Below, in pieces: positions 10,324 through 21,678 of a stretch of DNA of 64,000 bases. The number at the start of each line of letters is the position of its first letter. Position 1 is the stretch's first letter. The stretch covers positions 885,299,335-885,363,334 of the forward strand of contig OY856410.1 of assembly GCA_963693085.1 (NCBI GenBank), read 5' to 3'. A program made the translations under genes and the position numbers. The notes below the pieces were generated by a model that worked only from the letters and a program-made list of their open reading frames with translations, searched no databases and had not been told where the DNA came from. This DNA comes from Alisma plantago-aquatica. Its lineage: Eukaryota; Streptophyta; Magnoliopsida; Alismatales; Alismataceae.

Positions 10324-11762
10324 TGTTGGATAAATTGGACATTATGATAAATCCCTTTGTTTCGATGATGACAAACATTTCATTCTTGTTGATCTAACGC
10401 GCTACTTGAGTGTTGCAGGAATAAGGTGGATGACAAAGCTCTAGGGAATCTATATGCTTGAATGATTGTAAATGTCATGAAATGTAATCAATTGTAAACT
10501 TGTATAAATATATAATGTACAAGTACTTAGACTTCATGTAAATCAAGCGTTAGATCTTCCCTAGCTAAAAACCACACTTAGTCATGTCATCCCCTTCAAT
10601 AGTGTCACATATGCACACTCGTACACACACTTAGTGCTTTAATTGAAAGATTGAAACAGGGTCAATCTCGGTCGACAAACTCCTCGACCGAGACACTCTC
10701 CGTCGACAAACTTCTCGACCGAGAAAGACCCAAGTAGCCGTTAGACACAGCTGACAAGGTAGTTGGCAGTTGCAAATGAACGTTGATCCAGAGAGCCTGT
10801 CGGTCGACAAAACTTCGACTGAGTAGGTATCTCGGTCGACAATTTGTCGACCGAGATGGACTCTGACAGCAACTGCAGAATAAAGCAACTAGCCGTTACT
10901 AATGCACCTAACTTATACCTAACGGCTAGTTAAGAACTTAGAACCCCCTAGAAAGTGTCTAGAACGTCCTTAAGCACTTGTAGGTCATTCCTATAAATAA
11001 GACATGCCTTAAGACACCTAAACACACCCAAGCTACACTTGTCCTACACTTGAGCTTGAATACTCATTGGCAATCTGTTTTGAGCAATAGAGCATTTCCC
11101 ACATTGGCTATTCATTCCCATTGCTCTAATTTCGTGTCCTATAGGCTAGCATCTCCTTTCCACAGCACTTACACTTCTACACTCATTGGTTGGAGATCAA
11201 TACGCTTGATATATGCAAATCAAGCCTTGTGCTTAAAAGGATAAGTTGTAATTTCTATTTTCCTTCTTGTTCCTTTTATTCTTTGTATTCTCCTTGCTAC
11301 TCCTAGGGTTGGAGGCTGCGGATTGGAGAAGGTTCTTCTTGGAGGAGAAGGTGGACTTCAAGCTACTTCAAGAAGGCTATCGCAACGGGAAGCTACTTCA
11401 AGAAGGCTATTGCAATGGGAAGCTACTTCAGGAGGAAGGCTGCTTCAAGGTTGGTGCAATTACTTCTAGGTGAAGGCTGCTTCAAGGTTGGTGCGATTAC
11501 TTCTAGGTGAAGGCTGCTTGAAGGGTTTAGGGAGAGAATTGTAATTTTATGTAAAGTCCTTGTGAGGTAATAAAATTAAATTCTTTCCAAATCCCAGTTG
11601 GGTAAGCAACCGGGTAGTGGACTGACAACTTTAGTATTTGCTAAAGTTGGAACCACTCTAAATCCTTGTCCCCTTGTCCAATATTTTGTGGTTGGTTGTT
11701 TGAGTTAAATAATTGTTAAAATTGTTTTAAAACTCTATTCACCCCCCCTCTAGTGTTTTTCA
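10324..11762 (+). repeat. 3' LTR of Cop2
   Basis: 1439 bp, about 98% identical to the 5' LTR by eye. The four-hairpin cluster recurs at about 10666-10857. Hairpin 2 has a C for G in one arm, and hairpin 3 has CGACTGAG where the 5' LTR has CGACCGAG, so pairing has weakened since insertion. The fourth hairpin (10829-10857) is still perfect. The end TTTTTCA abuts target copy CAACT at 11763-11767. Confidence 0.93.
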
Positions 11763-12960
11763 CAACTAAATCTTCACTTTGGCCACCCTTCTCTAGACAA
11801 GTTGAAGATCTTAGATAAATCTCTATCTAGTTGTACGTCTATTTTATTTGATGCATGTCAAATGGGTAAACACCTCCATTTATCTTTTCCTTCTCATGTT
11901 GTTAAGCAGTGTTTGAAACCTTTTGACTTGATACATAGTTATGTCTATGGCCCCTTTCAAACAACTTGTTACAATAAATTTATATATTTTCTCATGTTTT
12001 TATGAATTCTGCCAAATAGAATGGCTTTAGGCTATTTAGGAGGTTTTTTCCCTTTATTCCCGCCTTTCATAAAATGATTATTGTTTAATTTTATACACCT
12101 ATTAAAATCTTATGCACATATAATACAGTTGAATACACTCAACATGTGGTTTCTCCTTTTTGTCTGGATATGAGAATCATTCATGAACGTTCTTGTGCCC
12201 ACTCACTACAATAAAATGGTATTGCATATTAGAAATATTTTCATCTTCTTAATATCACACTCTCTCTTAGCATTCATGTAAACCTACCTAAAAGTATGTG
12301 GACTAATGTTGTTATCATGGCTCATTTTTTTTATTAATCTCCAACCATCCTCGGTTCCTCACCACCAAACACCTTTTTCCATTTTGTATCCACATGACAA
12401 ACCATTTTCTTTACTACCTTGGGTGTTTGTATGTGTCACCTTTGTTCGCAACTTTTATCTTAAGACTGATAAGCTATCACTCCACGATATACAAGTGGCT
12501 TTTCTAGGGTACCCCTTCTCCCAAAAGATTACAAGTACATTGGTCCCAAAATTGGTCATATATAGGTGTCTGCTTATGTAACTTTCCATGAGGATGAATG
12601 ATTTTTCTTTTCACTTCCTTGTCCCTCTACATCGACTTAAGATTTTTTTATCTTTCTCTTCTTGAACCTTTTCCTCCAATTCTAGTGTCCCCACCTTATG
12701 AACTTGACTCGAAGCATGGAAGATGGTCCTCAACCAACAACCCCACACTTGTCATTTCATTCAGATCAATAAGATATATCAGTCATGCTCCATAAAGGTA
12801 AACACTCATGTACCAAAATCCAATTTCTAACACATATTGCTTATCTTACCTCTCTCCAACTGATTCTACTTTTTCACTTTTTGGATACCACCTTTATTCC
12901 CAAGCATCTGATGGATGCCTAAAAACACCATGGGTGCAAATCTACCACACAAGATGAGGT
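11763..12960 (+). pseudogene. Cop1: decayed copia integrase (resumes after Cop2)
   Basis: Resumes the GAG_pre-integrase domain (HPSLDKLK-like phrase followed by LDKSLSSC), then integrase core phrases: FDLIHSYVYGPF (near 11925; family HSDVWGP, so the first catalytic Asp is now Tyr), LPKSMWTNVV-like wording (near 12290), PHHQTPFSILY (near 12358) and VAFLGYP (near 12495). Stops and frameshifts throughout exclude function. Together with 4070-5533 and 12961-14430 this is one TNT-type copia element on +. Confidence 0.78.
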
Positions 12961-13640
12961 GTGGGCTCTACATGATAATCATACCTGGAATCTAGTTGAT
13001 CTGCCTCCAAGAAAGAATATCATTGGTTGTAGCTAAGTTTTCTACATTAAACACCATTATGGTGGCTCCATTGAGAGACTAAAGGCTCGTCTAGTTGCAA
13101 AGTAGTTTACTCAAACCTTTAGCATGGATAATTTTGAGACATTCTATACTATTATGAGGATTTCTTTGGTCCATATTCTTATTTCTCTAGTAGCATATTC
13201 TGACTAGACACTCTATCAGTTAGATATCAAGAATGACTTCCTTCATGGAAATCTTCCAGTAGAGGTCTATACATAGTGACCCCCCAGTCTTGCTGTTGAG
13301 GGGGAGTCCTATCATAAAGTTTGTCACCTTATAAGATCATCATATGGTCTTAAGCAATCTCTCATAGCCCAATTCAACAAACTCAACATAGTACTCGAAA
13401 AGCTAGGTTTTCAATGATTAGACACTAAGCATTCTATATTCTCATCAAAATCTCCACAGTTGCACATTCTTCTTGCTATTTATGTTGACAAAATTGTGAT
13501 CACATGTCGTGACACTATGGCCATCAGCAAATTGAAACAGTCTCTACAAGCCCTTTTTCATACAAAAGATATGGGGGAATCTGTGATAATTTCCTTAGGA
13601 TAGAAGTCCTTCTCTCATCCACATGGATTAATTTATCCCA
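12961..13640 (+). pseudogene. Cop1: decayed copia reverse transcriptase
   Basis: Phrases in order: TWNLVDLPP (near 12990), KARLVAK (near 13085), YQLDIKNDFLHGNL (near 13218), RSSYGLKQS (near 13345) and IYVDKIVI (near 13478). The catalytic YVDD box is YVDK at 13481-13492, so the active site is lost. Several stops also interrupt the frame. Confidence 0.8.
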
Positions 13641-14430
13641 AATATTTTACGTGTTAAATATACACTAAGAGACTAGGATGAGAGACGCTAAACCTATTTC
13701 AACCCTAATAGGTTACCATACCAAGGATCCTCTTGAGGGGGAGTTATTTGTTGATACAGAAAAGTATAATTGAGTAGTTGTTACATTGATCTACCTAAAA
13801 ATTATTCAAGTTAACATAACCAATGATGTGGGAGTTGTCAGTCAACATATGAGTGCACCCCTCCAATAATACAAATGCAGCATTCAATGTATCCTTTTCT
13901 ATCTCAAGATTTATTAGGGTGAGGATTATTCCACAAATAGACTCAAGAGAATATTATTACTATTTCTGGATATGTTGCATATTGGGGAGGAGATTTCAAA
14001 GACCATTGGTCCACCTATTGTTTTTGTGTCATAATTGAGAATCACTAGTGGTTTGTAGAAGAAAAAAAACAACTAGTAGTTGCTCACTCTAGTACTGAAG
14101 TTGAATATTGTGTGATGGCCCAAACCTATCATCATCATTAATGGATTCAATTCATTTGGATAGAACTTGGAATTCTTGGTCAAACTACAGCTCATTTTTA
14201 TTTATACAATCAAACTACTATCGATATTGTCAATAATCTAATATTCCATGAACGTACAAAACACATATAAGTTGATTGCCATTTTGTATGAAATCTGGTT
14301 ATAGACAAGAAGATTGTTGCCCCTCATTTATGGACCAATGATCAAATTTTTGATATCTTGACTAAAAAACTCCCTCCATCACTTTCTCATTATATGAGTG
14401 CCAAGTTGGGACTATGCAATGTGTAATCTT
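13641..14430 (+). pseudogene. Cop1: decayed copia RNase H and Pol C-terminus
   Basis: The segment at 13700-13860 matches the linker before RNase H (SVVSQHMSAP-like). 14070-14425 reads HSSTEVEYCVMAQTYHH, NQTTIDIVNN and DILTKKLPPSLSHY then KLGLCNV, the typical copia Pol end, after which the frame closes near 14426. In-frame stops are present. Confidence 0.82.
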
Positions 14431-14569
14431 CATCTTGATGGGTAGCATAAGTGATTTATTTATGATTTCTTGTTGATTGGGCTTAGGCCCATTGGACCTA
14501 TAATTCTTATTATTTTGTAAGTACACTTGAATGAGGATCCATTTACCCACTAAAGTGTACCCCTGTGTC
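14431..14569 (+). other. Flank between Cop1 Pol end and Lard1 (probably start of the Cop1 3' LTR)
   Basis: Short non-coding stretch with GGGCTTAGGCCCATTGG, typical of the beginning of a copia 3' LTR. It is cut by Lard1 after target copy GTGTC (14565-14569) and continues at 27349 with a TATA-like TATATATGGGATA. Confidence 0.45.
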
Positions 14570-16662
14570 TGTAACATACTCAATCCTAGATGTATATGTT
14601 CATCATCATAACTTCTAGACCCCTACTCAACTATGTTGTTACTCAATCTTTTTCTTTGTCTCTTCTTTATCCTTTTTCATATAAATATCTTTTAGTAGGT
14701 ATAACTCCATGCTTTAGGATGGTCTAGACCTTGTCAGGATCTTTTAACCCTAATTGACTTGTTAATATCCCGTGGACATGAAATCTTTAGATATAATGAC
14801 CCTAACAATTAAATCATGGGTTAGTGGTGAATGATAATACTAAACTATAGTCTTCATTATAACTAAATACCTTAGTATCACCCTAAGATACAAGAGTGAG
14901 ATAATGGCATATAACTAAAAAGTATCCACTATGTTGGACTATTAGGGTGAGAATAAAACCCTAATTAGATGATTAAGTTTGTAAATGTATAAGTGAAACA
15001 TAAATAATTACAAAATACAAATATAAGTCCATATTTGTGTTCCTTATAATCTAATTAAGTAACCTATCAATTTTTGGTGTAATCAGATGTCAATTATACC
15101 CTTAATGATGGTTTGGGAGTGAGTATACAAGTTAGGACAATTTATTTCATTTCAGACCTTGGTCACACTGATGTATTGAATAAGGTCTGGAGTTGTTCAA
15201 CATCACATATGACTGTGGTATCATGCGGATGCAATCCGGGTCGTGTTACTGGGTGGAAGACCTCATCTTCCACCTCCAAAGTCCCCGCATGCGTAGGACT
15301 GGCTCAAGCCAGTGATGAATCTTCTCGCCGTTCTCTCTCCTCCCTCTACCATCGCTCACGATTTCTTCTCCACTAGATCCGCCTTGATCCCCTGAATCCA
15401 ATAAACCCTAACTCACACTCTCTATCACCCTATGTAGAAAATGCCCATTTCCCATCTTCTTTCATCACTGTCGCGATTTCTAGTGACCCTGACATCCTAC
15501 TAGATCAGTCACCAAGAAGCATGTAATCATACAGGATGCACCGCGTCATCATCCTTCATGTTTAACTGAAGTCAATTGGACCTGACAACCCTAGGCTCAT
15601 CTACCGGATCGAGTTGTTTCCCCCCAAAAAAATCCTCACCGTTCCATCAGCTCGCTGCTTCTCATTTCAATTAACTTTAGGGCAACCATCTTGGACCCTT
15701 GCTCTTTCTTTCTGTACATCTATCTTGTCGCATTTTTGCCTCGTTCGCCCGATCGACTAGCACCGCTGGCACCTCTATTTTGTCGCACTGATGAGAGGGA
15801 CTCCGCAAGTCTCCAACCCTGGAAGCTTGACCTGTGAGTTGGTCGGGTCCAGTAGAAGGCCATCCATGCCTTTGTACCCCCATTGGACCTTGGCAAGCCG
15901 ATTTCAACATCTAGCTTCCCCTCATCTCCTACAATCTGGTCCGGGAATGCTTCTTCATCTCGTCGCTATCCTGTACACGATTGGTGCTCGTTGAGCTTGC
16001 CCCGACCTCGCCATGGCTTCTGCCTTAGGCTTCTGGTGAGAGGACTACTGGATGGAGGCCAGTCCAATGCTAAGCGCTTGATCCGAGCTCCACTACAACG
16101 CCATGGCATGAGAGACAGGGAAGTCAATCCCTGGGGTGAAAACCCAGTCTCGACCATGGGTGCACATGATTTTCATCATGCCTAGTAGGGGTGTGACACC
16201 CCACCATCACTCAGAAAACGAGATGACATGCGAAAATGTGCGGGACCACACCTTACCAAAAACACGAGTTAATTAAAACTGATTATCGAAAGCATACATA
16301 AGAGAACTTTTGCATCCATATCCTGTAGAGAAACATGTTATAAAGATATTACAAGCTTTGATATATGTCCACATCTTATCAAAACCAGCTGTACTATCAG
16401 CACCTGAGTTCATCACCTGTATATACATACATAATGGGCCACGTATAGTGAGCAATATGATATACAAAATTACAATAGCTAGACATTGTGAAACGTCATC
16501 AAACACCTCCAAGGACCTGAGAGTACAAGGATGACATCTAGGACTCTACAAAAGACCAAAATAGTAGCATCCACCTCTTGCCGTCTACTGCTCCTCTTGC
16601 TACTCAGCCTCAACACCAGGGTCACCACCACGCCTAGAGAAGTCACCTAAAAAAGTTGCAAA

Positions 16663-16712
16663 CCAGCGGGGTGAGACACATAGTCACAACGAGAAACATA
16701 ACTCCCCACCGC
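16663..16712 (-). other. Conserved GCGG...CCCCGC stem in LTR B1
   Basis: In LTR direction the sequence runs from GCGGTGGGGAGTTATG to TCTCACCCCGCTGG. The outer G-run can pair with the C-run. It is the family B counterpart of the paired hairpins in family A LTRs. Confidence 0.6.
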
Positions 16713-17318
16713 AACTATAAAACCTCAGAAGATTAAAGCAAATAAAGCAGATAGCTGATAAAGCGTATAACAAGAGTAGTATACTAAGCAAGACCATTAT
16801 TCCTATAATTCTTACTAAGATATCCAGGAGGCATATAACCAAGTATTTCTTTATGGAACATGACTGACAAGATAAGCTTTATGAACACTTCTCACAAAAT
16901 ATAAGGATCGTACACATAGATGCAAGGTATAACTAGATCAACTATATAAGCAATGCCTCAATCAATGTTCCATATTTATTTTGTGTAGTATATACTATCT
17001 GGCTATATTACATTTTATTATCCCCTGAGGAAGTGAGCCTTCCCTGCTCAAATCCAACCATTGGCTGCGAAGCCCAATCCGATGCCATACAAGGTCTAAG
17101 GAGATCCGTACTTCATGACCTCACCTTCTCGTGGTTAGTGCATGAATCATCAAGCAAGATCACAGTCTTATGCTTATAGGCCTCAACCTCTGGGTTAGCT
17201 CTGCAAGCTACCCATATCTCTAGCTCACCTTGACACAGGTGCTACAATATATATCCGAGCCATGAACACATCATGCTTATCATCACATATCTTGAGCCAT
17301 GGGTCTATTCACCATGCT

Positions 17319-17320
<2 letters not shown>

Positions 17321-17362
<42 letters not shown>
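17321..17362. repeat. (AT)21 microsatellite in B1
   Basis: Uninterrupted AT dinucleotides over 42 bp, absent from the matching place in B2. Confidence 0.97.
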
Positions 17363-17364
<2 letters not shown>

Positions 17365-20300
17365 TGAGTCTACAACCATAGTTGCACTCAACTCCTTCTA
17401 TTTCAGGCTAGGGGAAACCTCGCATATTCAACAATATGCACTCTAGGTAATCCCATAGGATAAACCTATTTCACCATCACCATGATACTGACATTGATGG
17501 ATCTATGGATAGGGCAAACTACATGGCTATGAATCCACATAGTATACCTGCATGGTTAGTATACACATTTAGAGAGATAACTTAAGCCATCATGGATTAG
17601 CAGGATTATCATACTATCAAGTATACTACAACATCCGTGATTTTATCACTCATAAGCTTTATCATTCATAGTATTATAATCAATCATGAGCATACATCAT
17701 GCCCCATACTTGTGACCATATACACGTGTCACATTAACCTATGTAGAAACATCATATCTTTCCAAACATACCTGGTTCACAACCTATCATCTTATCTCAT
17801 TATCATAGTTTCAGGATTCAAGGTGATTACATCATATCACTTGTATTCTCATTATTAATAGAGGACTATTAGCTATATACATTCTGAGTTATTAGAACCC
17901 TCACCAAAGCTCCTACAACCCTCACTATAGGTATGGCGAGCAGTGTCAACCCTCACCAAAGGGTGTATCGGCTAGGGTTCCAAACCCTAAAGCACTTGTA
18001 CCATCATATGGACCAACTATGCTTCATCCTATTGTGCATCAGAGATCAACCGACATTGAGGGGTGTCGTGCAACTTGATCTAGAGGTGTGTCATGCACAG
18101 GAGGCACCCATATCAGCCAAGAATCCTATCGTGTACTAGGGACCCTATCATGCACTAGGGTTAGGTTTTCTATTGCCCAACCCTCTCAACAAGAAGAATG
18201 TCAACCAAGATCATGGCACCCAAGATGCCCCATCATTCAACCATCAACCCATATCATCCAAAGGACCCTCATGATGGCCAAGGCACTCTATCATCCAAGG
18301 CATCCTATCATCCAAGAGCATGGGCTAGGGTGTTGTCCACCTATAATCAGCAACACCTTAAGAAGACTTATCATCCAACTAGGTAAAACACCTCATATCG
18401 GCCAAGGACTATCTCAAGGTGTGTCATGCAGAGCACACATCAAGGTGCATCGCCCAAGCTCCAACTCCACAAAGGGTATCAACCAAGCTCAACTAGACAT
18501 ATCGGCTGAAGGTACAACCCAAGACAAGGCTATCGGGCCGCACTATTCCAAGGTCATATCATGCAAGGTTCAACCCAACATGGTCATGTTCAACCTCAAG
18601 CACAAGGGCACCAAACCCTAATTGATCAAGAAGATCGGCTCACCTCTCAACAACCAAGAGAGAGGGGTTTTGCACAACCTCTATCACAAATCAGGAAACT
18701 ACAAAGACCAAACTCAACATATTGTTATGACCCACTTCAAAATTAATCAGTAAACACCTTGATTAGTGTTGGGTATCTTATTAAATATCATGGTTAATCA
18801 AGATGAGCTAATATGTGAATCAATAGTTAAGATTGAAACAACTGAGGTAATTAATGATAATGGCAATGATGATTGTTAGGTTAATTAAGTTGAGTTAAGT
18901 ACTCACTATTGCAATTAGGATCTTGTCACAACTAAGATCACCTCTCAAATCCATGGTGAGAGGAGGATGTTTCCCAAGCAACTAGAATGTAGGCTCACCT
19001 CTCAACTTAAACGAGAGAGGGGTATTGCCTCCATCACTAGAGCTCAAACTCACTTCTCTAGATCAAGGAGAGAAAGGGGTGTTGCTACCAAAGAAAAACC
19101 CCAAACTATGGTTTGGCCAACTAGATCCAAATGTATATAAACATCAACAACATCATGCTCAGTATATCCATAAGATCAATAACATGTACTAGAGAAAGAA
19201 ACATAACATGCATGACCGATTATCAACATGCAACATAAAGAAGGTAGTATAGCTAGGGTTAGAAGTTATGTAACCTGCCTTAAGCAAACTCCTCAAGCTC
19301 CAACGCTACAAGATCCTAGCTCCAAGCACACCAATTTTGGCCACCTCAAGAAAAGGAACAAGAACCATAACCACCATGGTCGAAGAGTAGGCAAGATGGA
19401 GAAGAAGATGCTAAGGAGAGACAGAAGATGCTTATCAAAGAACAAGACCCACCTAGGGTTCGGCCAACAAGCTAAAGGAAGAAGAAGAGATCTCCACCAA
19501 GGGTAAAGGATCAGCCACCAAGCTCTCCAAGGAAGGTGTGTCGTGCACCCAAGGAGAGAAGAGAAATAAAAGAGCTAAAGGGTTCCCAAGAAAGAGAAAG
19601 GCAAGACATATATAGATGAGGATCAAGGTTAAACCAAGGCAAGATGTCACCTTACTAAGGGACACTTTTCCACATGTTTTACCACCTTGCAAACCTCATG
19701 CACATGCCATGCCACCTCTCAACCAAGGCACGCCCACATGTCCAAGCAAGGGTGACACAACCAAGGCAAGGAGGTCAAATAAGGTCAAAGGTCGACACAC
19801 TCCATCCATGGCCGACACACTACTCCTCTAGGCTGATACAAGGCATGGCCGACACAAGCTACCTTGCCCGATACAGGGCTCAACCAAGAAAGATAAGGCC
19901 CAAACAAGGGAAAACAAGGCCCAAAAAGAACTCAACCAAGCCCAAGGCAACTCAAGGCACGAACCCAAACCTTCCTCTCAACCCTAGAGGAAGCAAAAAG
20001 AGAGAAAGACATCTCTCAAGGTGACAAACTTGCTCTTCAACCCTATCTTAGGTTATTTTGCAAGTAGCACCTCCAACACAAGCAAACCCTAATCACCTCT
20101 AAAGGTGATTAGCAAGTAACCAAGCACAAGGTTTAGGCAAGGCAAATAGGATAAGCCCAAAATAGAGGTTAGGGTCCTTACAAGGAGCATTTATGTAATC
20201 TAGCATTTCATTGACTGGTTGACCCCGTGACATGAAGGCCAATTCTCCTGTATAGTTTGCGATAAATCACACTGTATTAGTGCAATTTCATTCGAGGGCA

Positions 20301-21665
20301 TCATCATCTTTTCACAAATCATTTTTATTTTTCCTCAAAAATCAGGATTAACTTCTAAAATTCATTATAAATCATTCCTATGTCCAAATCACACATATAA
20401 ATATGTTTTTGAAATAAAAAAAAATTGACTGATTTAATGGGATAGGTTTCACGACCTGATTTCGAAGTTATAGTAGGGTCATTTTATTAGCAATAGATTT
20501 AATGTAAATTATATTAATTGAGTGCATACATATTGTGACTAGGTGGAGACAACCCTGACCATGTGCTTAGGAGGTGTTACTGAGTATTTAGGTCTGATCA
20601 TAAGGTATGTATATCCTCTATTTTATTTTGGGCATTATTTGACTAAAATCTACTTTCTTTAAATGAGACATCTTTTGAACTGTTATTCCTTATGAAATCT
20701 AAATTCTTGAACATTTAATTTTCCTAATGTTGACTCATTGTATCATTCTGGTTTTTGGACTACCTTGTTTATAAGGGTACTTGTACCCCACTTGCTATGA
20801 ATGCCTTTTTGTGAAAATTGACTGAAATACTAGTCTTGCCTCTCTATTTTATGCATGCTACATGTTTGACTAGAATATCTAGAATAGTGGTACTTATGTA
20901 CAACCATACTTATATAGGGTGTGCGTATTCCGCTCGGGGTGTGCATTTCCACCCTTATTTCTTTTAGGCCATGATCCTATGGTGTTATGGCCCTATTTTA
21001 GGTATATTTAGTCTACATTGTTATGCATGCAAATATTTTTTGTTTTAATATGAATCTTTGGATGATTTTTATGGCAAGCCACTCTTTTATTATCATGCTT
21101 GTAATCTAAAAGTTAATATGCCTCATTTATTTTGTTGTATTCCTTTTGAATTTACCTAATTGCAAATAGACCTCTTTTCTTGTGGAAACATCTCTTTTTG
21201 CACTTTAAACCCTATATAATGCTCAAAGTGTTTTATATATGTATATACTCAGCCTTTGCTGACCTCTTTGTTGTTTCCTATGTTCTGGGTGATGTTCCCT
21301 TCCACCCAAGTTTAGGTACATTGGAAGACAAGAGCTCAAAAAGATCACTAACACGACATGAACTTAAGGATAGCTTGGAATGACTGGGTTACCCTCTACT
21401 ACTGGCTTTAGTTATACTTAGTTCAAGTTTTTGTAAAATCACCTATTACGGCGAGGAACAATTGTATAAACGAACTATGAAGTGACTTTGTAATAGTTTT
21501 GTTTCCGCTGCTTATTTATTATCATGCTCTGTATTATATACCATTTGAGAAATGAATAAAATTCCTCCTTTCCTTCTTACCTTTTTGGTATGTTTGGGAT
21601 TGGATGGACTTTTTCTTCAATTCAGTGAAGAGTGGATCCCCTATCGGGTATCACTCTTTACAAAA

Positions 21666-21678
21666 TGGTATTAGAGCC
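21666..21678 (+). other. Primer-binding site of Lard1
   Basis: TGGTATTAGAGCC, three bases after the 5' LTR end. It is the initiator tRNA-Met site with one C-to-T change. Confidence 0.88.

Larger units (their letters stand above)
5534..11762 (+). mobile_element. Cop2: complete gag-only, non-autonomous Ty1/copia element
   Basis: A full-length LTR element of 6229 bp. Its LTRs start with TGTTGG and end with TTTTTCA, and it is flanked by a 5-bp target duplication CAACT (5529-5533 and 11763-11767). In order: 5' LTR 5534-6969, primer-binding site 6972-6983, gag 7017-8702, 1.6 kb of non-coding DNA with several purine tracts, 3' LTR 10324-11762. There is no protease, integrase, RT or RNase H, so it must have depended on enzymes from another element. 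The two LTRs differ at roughly 28 places over about 1437 bp by eye (about 2%), making it one of the younger insertions here. The organisation fits the TR-GAG class; the Gag type and multiple purine tracts suggest a SIRE-like lineage (inference). It sits inside the GAG_pre-integrase region of Cop1. Confidence 0.93.
16192..20182 (-). repeat. Solo LTR, family B copy B1
   Basis: 3991 bp in reverse orientation (forward reading starts TGTAAGGACC at 20182 and ends GGTGTCACA at 16192). Target copies AGGGG (16187-16191) and AGGAG (20183-20187) differ by one base; the empty site is seen in the Lard1 3' LTR at about 25861-25870. It matches B2 (28256-32472). It carries an (AT)21 tract, many ATCGGCC/CCGATAT-like motifs at 18050-19870, and the conserved 3' block with hairpin at 16663-16712. 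The 177-codon ORF at 18088-18621 is a by-product of the motif-rich sequence. Confidence 0.92.
14570..21662 (+). repeat. 5' LTR of Lard1, split by B1
   Basis: The real LTR is 14570-16191 plus 20188-21662; the rest is B1 and one target copy. It matches 24246-27343 throughout. The part at about 15200-16190 is clearly more GC-rich than the rest and gives short ORFs on both strands, of which I recognise none. Near the 3' end AATGAATAAAATTCC (about 21552) is a plausible polyadenylation signal. Confidence 0.9.

Noticed and set aside
11267..11473. ORF with repeated KLLQEGY units
   Set aside because: It is the doubled LTR phrase AAGCTACTTCAAGAAGGC of Cop2 translated; it lies in the 3' LTR and has no family.
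15113..15376. 87-codon ORF present in both Lard1 LTRs
   Set aside because: The copy at 24789 stops after 61 codons and the two differ freely; no domain recognised, so not called as a gene.
18088..18621. 177-codon ORF on +, longest in its area
   Set aside because: Lies antisense in the solo LTR B1; no counterpart frame in B2 and no recognisable domain; reflects low stop density in a C-rich stretch.
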